Shown here: piece by piece, positions 61,662-64,000 of the stretch
Position numbering within the stretch: the first letter of the stretch is position 1
Layout of the letters: each line of letters starts with the position of its first letter
Assembly (NCBI GenBank): GCA_020636095.1
Contig: JACJYN010000003.1
Coordinates: 620,001-684,000, forward strand
Origin: Lewinellaceae bacterium
GTDB taxonomy: Bacteria > Bacteroidota > Bacteroidia > Chitinophagales > Saprospiraceae
Length of the DNA: 64,000 nt
Direction of reading: 5' to 3'
Made by a program: the position numbers and the translations under genes
Notes under the pieces: generated by a model
What the model saw: only the letters and a program-made list of their open reading frames with translations
The model's database searches: none
Told to the model about the DNA's origin: nothing

Positions 61662-62554
61662 ACAAAGAGCAACTATATGATACGATAGAAGCTTACCTGG
61701 AAGGAAAGCTGACGGCTGAAGCCCGGCGCGCTTTTGAAGGAGAGATTGCTGCCGACCCGGAACTCAAAAGAGAGGTGGCGCTTCACCGGAGAATGCAGCA
61801 GGAGCTAGGTAAATCCGGCAAGGCCGAACTGAGAGGACAGCTCCGACAGATTGCACAGGAGTTTCCACTGGATAGAAAAAGGCGCGCCACCCTTTTACGG
61901 CTGGCGCCGGTGTGGGGAGCAGTGGCCGCGGCCATCATTGCCGCCGTCATCTGGTGGGCCTGGCCCCGCGTCGGCCCGTCCACTCTGCAACAAGGCCCAG
62001 CTATCGTATCCGATACCCCTCCTGGTGAACAAACGGCGGTTTCGGATTCTCTGGTAGCCGTCCAGCCTGCTCCCGAAAAGGAGGAGGCGACTCCTTCACC
62101 GCAACCGAAACAGCCCTCTACCGCCCCACCGGGGGCCGACCCCTTCCGGCCCAATCCCAAATTGGAGGGCCTGGCCGCTGCTACAGGCGGCGACGCCAAC
62201 TTTCTCGTTTCCGCCACCGCCAATGCGGCGCCAACCTCCTCTGAAAACTTTCGGGCCACCGTGGCCGGCACCCTTCGCGCTGGTTCGCCGGCCGATGACG
62301 CTCGCATCCAGCTTCAAATCTATGACAACCAACCGGCCTCTTACCTGAAGGAGCGCCCGGCAACCAGCATTGCCCTTGAATTGCAGCAGTTGGATGATGA
62401 AGAAGTCCAGGGATTTGGCCGGATGAAAAACTATACCTTTAAAAAAGCAGTGGACAAGGAATTGCCGCCCGGGCTGTATTATTACGTCATTAAGCGCGAG
62501 GGGGAAGATACTCCGCTGTTCGTCGGTAAAGTGGAAATAAGGAAGGAAGACTGA
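61658..62554 (+). CDS. Anti-sigma-factor-like membrane protein
   Basis: A 298-residue protein. The cytosolic start (MNKEQLYDTIEAYLEGKLTAEARRAFEGEIAADPELKREVALHRRMQQEL, residues 1-50) is the helical anti-sigma-like domain common in Bacteroidota, without zinc ligands. One membrane helix lies near 84-106 (LAPVWGAVAAAIIAAVIWWAW), followed by a Pro/Thr-rich linker and a periplasmic beta-domain ending in KRVKREGEDTPLFVGKVEIRK-like text (YYYVIKREGEDTPLFVGKVE). No intact sigma factor lies upstream, so its partner must be elsewhere or lost. Confidence 0.65.
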   Translation: MNKEQLYDTIEAYLEGKLTAEARRAFEGEIAADPELKREVALHRRMQQELGKSGKAELRGQLRQIAQEFPLDRKRRATLLRLAPVWGAVAAAIIAAVIWWAWPRVGPSTLQQGPAIVSDTPPGEQTAVSDSLVAVQPAPEKEEATPSPQPKQPSTAPPGADPFRPNPKLEGLAAATGGDANFLVSATANAAPTSSENFRATVAGTLRAGSPADDARIQLQIYDNQPASYLKERPATSIALELQQLDDEEVQGFGRMKNYTFKKAVDKELPPGLYYYVIKREGEDTPLFVGKVEIRKED

Positions 62555-62575
62555 ATGAAGATTTTCCAGGTTTAG

Positions 62576-62608
62576 AGATTTTCCAGATCTTTAATATCTG
62601 GAAAATCT
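62576..62608. repeat. TCTGGAAAA palindrome, second copy
   Basis: AGATTTTCCAGAT (62576-62588) faces ATCTGGAAAATCT (62596-62608), nearly identical to the hairpin at 24541-24573. Here it lies between convergent genes, a good place for a bidirectional terminator, though there is no long T-run. Confidence 0.6.
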
Positions 62609-62642
62609 GTATAAATGGCGGATTGCGGGCAATCCTTTTTTT

Positions 62643-63047
62643 CTAAATCAACCCCCTCGACTTCAATTCCAAATATTTATTCACCGTGTTGATCGACAAA
62701 TCCTCCGGGCGGGTGAGTATGGCTTGAATACCATATTGCTGCAGCTTCTGCACCATCTGGGATTTTTCGGTGAGGAACTTGCGGGCGATGGTCTGGTGGT
62801 AAATATCCTCCAGAGTTTCCACCCGGGCCTCGACAAAATCGCGAATCTCGGTATTTTCGAAAAATACGACGACCAGCAGGTGAAAGGTATTGATGCGGCG
62901 CAGGATCGGCAGCACCCGCTCCAGGGCGTAGGAGCTTTCGAAATTGGTATACAACAGGATCAGGCTGCGCCCGTTGATGAGTTTGCGGGCGGCGTAGTAG
63001 AGCAGTTCGTAGTTGGCTTCCAGGTACCGCTCCTCTTCCTTGTACAG
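62643..63047 (-). CDS. DUF58-domain protein, C-terminal part after frameshifts
   Basis: This frame continues the DUF58 protein at LYKEEERYLEANYELLYYAARK, NGRSLILLYTNFESSYALERVLPIL, and runs to the end (TVNKYLELKSRGLI). The first in-frame ATG is at 62954, but the native reading clearly starts earlier. Three single-base losses separate it from the N-terminal part, near 63125, 63089 and 63048. Confidence 0.75.
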   Translation of the reverse strand: MYKEEERYLEANYELLYYAARKLINGRSLILLYTNFESSYALERVLPILRRINTFHLLVVVFFENTEIRDFVEARVETLEDIYHQTIARKFLTEKSQMVQKLQQYGIQAILTRPEDLSINTVNKYLELKSRGLI

Positions 63048-63122
63048 GCCATGAGGATTTTGTTGATCTGGGTGGGCTTGCTGTCGGTTTGATGGTGGCG
63101 CCGATCTTGTCGGAGAAGGTGA

Positions 63123-63965
63123 TCAGGTACCGGCGCGGTCGTACTTCTGGAGGGCGATGTTGGAGATGACCAGGCTGGTGTTGATGGCGTAATCCATCAG
63201 GCTAAGCCCCTCGAAGGGCATGCGCATGGCGCGGCTTTTATCGATGATGCAGTAGATTTGCTGCGCCCGCTCGTCCTGGTACTGGTTGACCATGAGAATG
63301 TTGCGGCGGCTGCTGGCCTTCCAGTTGACGCTGCGGTAGTCATCCCCGCGAACGTAGTTCTTGATCTGTTCGAACTCGTAGCTATGGCCGATGCGGCGAA
63401 TTTTCTTGATGCCCTTGTGATGGGTGGTGCGGCCGAAGGCGCGCAGTTCAAACTGCTTCATCTGCAGGATGGAGGGGTAGACCGGCACGCTCATCTCCTG
63501 AGGCACAGCGTAACGCCGCTCCACCAGCCCAATGATGGAGGCCAGGAAAGCATTGATGTCGCCGAAAGTATACTCACCCCGTTCCACCGGCCGCAGTTCA
63601 TAACTGATCCGTTGTTGTTCTTCGGGTTTGAGGTAGAGGTGTTTCTCAAAGTTGCGGATTTGAAACTGAGGCGGCAACTCGTCAATCAGGGTCACGGCAA
63701 GGGGCAGTTGGGAGCGGTTTTCCACCTCCAGCTTCACGGTGTTGATGTCCGACAGGTTGAAAACCTTGGGCAGGTGGCGTTCAGCGTGAATTTCTACCTT
63801 CCGGTTGAACAGCAGAACCAGGTCGAGCACAACCAGCGCCAGGCTCAATACGAATATCCCCTGGGCCACCGGGAAGAGGAGCGGCGCCCAAAAGCTGGCC
63901 ACAAAGAGCACCGCCAGGGCGCCGAACAGCCAGAAGAAACGGTTGGTGAGGTAGAGGTTTTTCAA
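63123..63965 (-). CDS. DUF58-domain (MoxR-associated) protein, N-terminal part
   Basis: A 280-residue frame: two membrane helices at the start (about 10-48, FFWLFGALAVLFVASFWAPLLFPVAQGIFVLSLALV), a beta-rich region (VEIHAERHLPKVFNLSDINTVKLEVENRSQLPLAVTLIDELP) and the DUF58 core (RIGHSYEFEQIKNYVRGDDYRSVNWKASSRRNILMVNQYQDERAQQIYCIIDKSRAM). DUF58 proteins act with MoxR AAA+ ATPases, probably in envelope or metal-centre assembly; a moxR gene may lie beyond the right edge. The frame ends at RAGT-stop through a lost base. The restored protein would be near 440 residues. Confidence 0.82.
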   Translation of the reverse strand: MKNLYLTNRFFWLFGALAVLFVASFWAPLLFPVAQGIFVLSLALVVLDLVLLFNRKVEIHAERHLPKVFNLSDINTVKLEVENRSQLPLAVTLIDELPPQFQIRNFEKHLYLKPEEQQRISYELRPVERGEYTFGDINAFLASIIGLVERRYAVPQEMSVPVYPSILQMKQFELRAFGRTTHHKGIKKIRRIGHSYEFEQIKNYVRGDDYRSVNWKASSRRNILMVNQYQDERAQQIYCIIDKSRAMRMPFEGLSLMDYAINTSLVISNIALQKYDRAGT

Positions 63966-64000
63966 ATGGTCAATTTTATAGATTTTTCAAATCTCTGATT

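Overview
The window reads as a chromosome segment of a Bacteroidota bacterium, most likely of the Saprospiria (Lewinella/Phaeodactylibacter-like). Type IX secretion (T9SS) parts and cargo, TAnnTTTG-type promoters, MORN/YwqK-like lipoproteins, a TonB receptor with an N-terminal carboxypeptidase-like domain and many Bacteroidota-style lipoproteins support this. The genus is inferred, not shown.

Layout. 0-4 kb: the tail of a short-chain dehydrogenase, a TPR lipoprotein and two tandem thioredoxin-TPR proteins. 3.8-17 kb: a nitrous-oxide-respiration island. It holds an OprC/NosA-like copper TonB receptor, a small Cys-rich membrane protein, the RIC/ScdA Fe-S repair protein, nosY-F-D, a half-size fasciclin gene, nosL, nosB-like and nosZ (Sec-type, predicted lipoprotein, frameshifted). 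Divergent from nosZ are an Rrf2/NsrR-like regulator, a lipoprotein cytochrome c and a heme-copper-oxidase-like membrane protein. Matching inverted repeats in front of nosZ and of the regulator suggest a local nitrosative or redox switch. 17-21.5 kb: amino-sugar kinase, MurQ etherase and DeoR regulator, then a convergent GH13 enzyme. 21.6-30.5 kb: a mixed envelope region (PorQ, YwqK-like proteins, membrane patatin, sorbosone-dehydrogenase-like and formylglycine-enzyme-like lipoproteins). 30.7-34.7 kb: thrS (frameshifted), a minimal T9SS-tail protein, lpxD and a cold-shock protein. 34.8-43.7 kb: exported proteins of mostly unknown function, including a Cys-rich repeat protein and an alpha/beta-hydrolase-like protein with Asp at the nucleophile elbow. 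43.7-46.4 kb: a GT2 plus GT39 pair. 46.9-51.8 kb: a Ca-binding-repeat lipoprotein and a histidine kinase with one normal LytTR regulator and one receiver that lost its phospho-acceptor. 51.8-53.7 kb: mobile-element debris with a broken GIY-YIG-like toxin tail whose stop overlaps the start of a probable immunity gene. 53.7-64 kb: thiL, an M28 peptidase, an aldehyde dehydrogenase, a TPR protein, a PorE-like OmpA protein, an anti-sigma-like protein and a DUF58 gene.

Two themes cut across the window. First, non-autonomous palindromic elements (about 168, 199, 160 and 333 bp, with 12-21 bp inverted ends) and simple intergenic repeats are scattered through the spacers, and one repeat seems to sit in frame inside a gene. 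Second, five single-base losses at short homopolymers break nosZ, the essential thrS and DUF58 (three times). That pattern looks more like sequence error than decay.

No tRNA, rRNA, CRISPR array or transposase gene was recognised.
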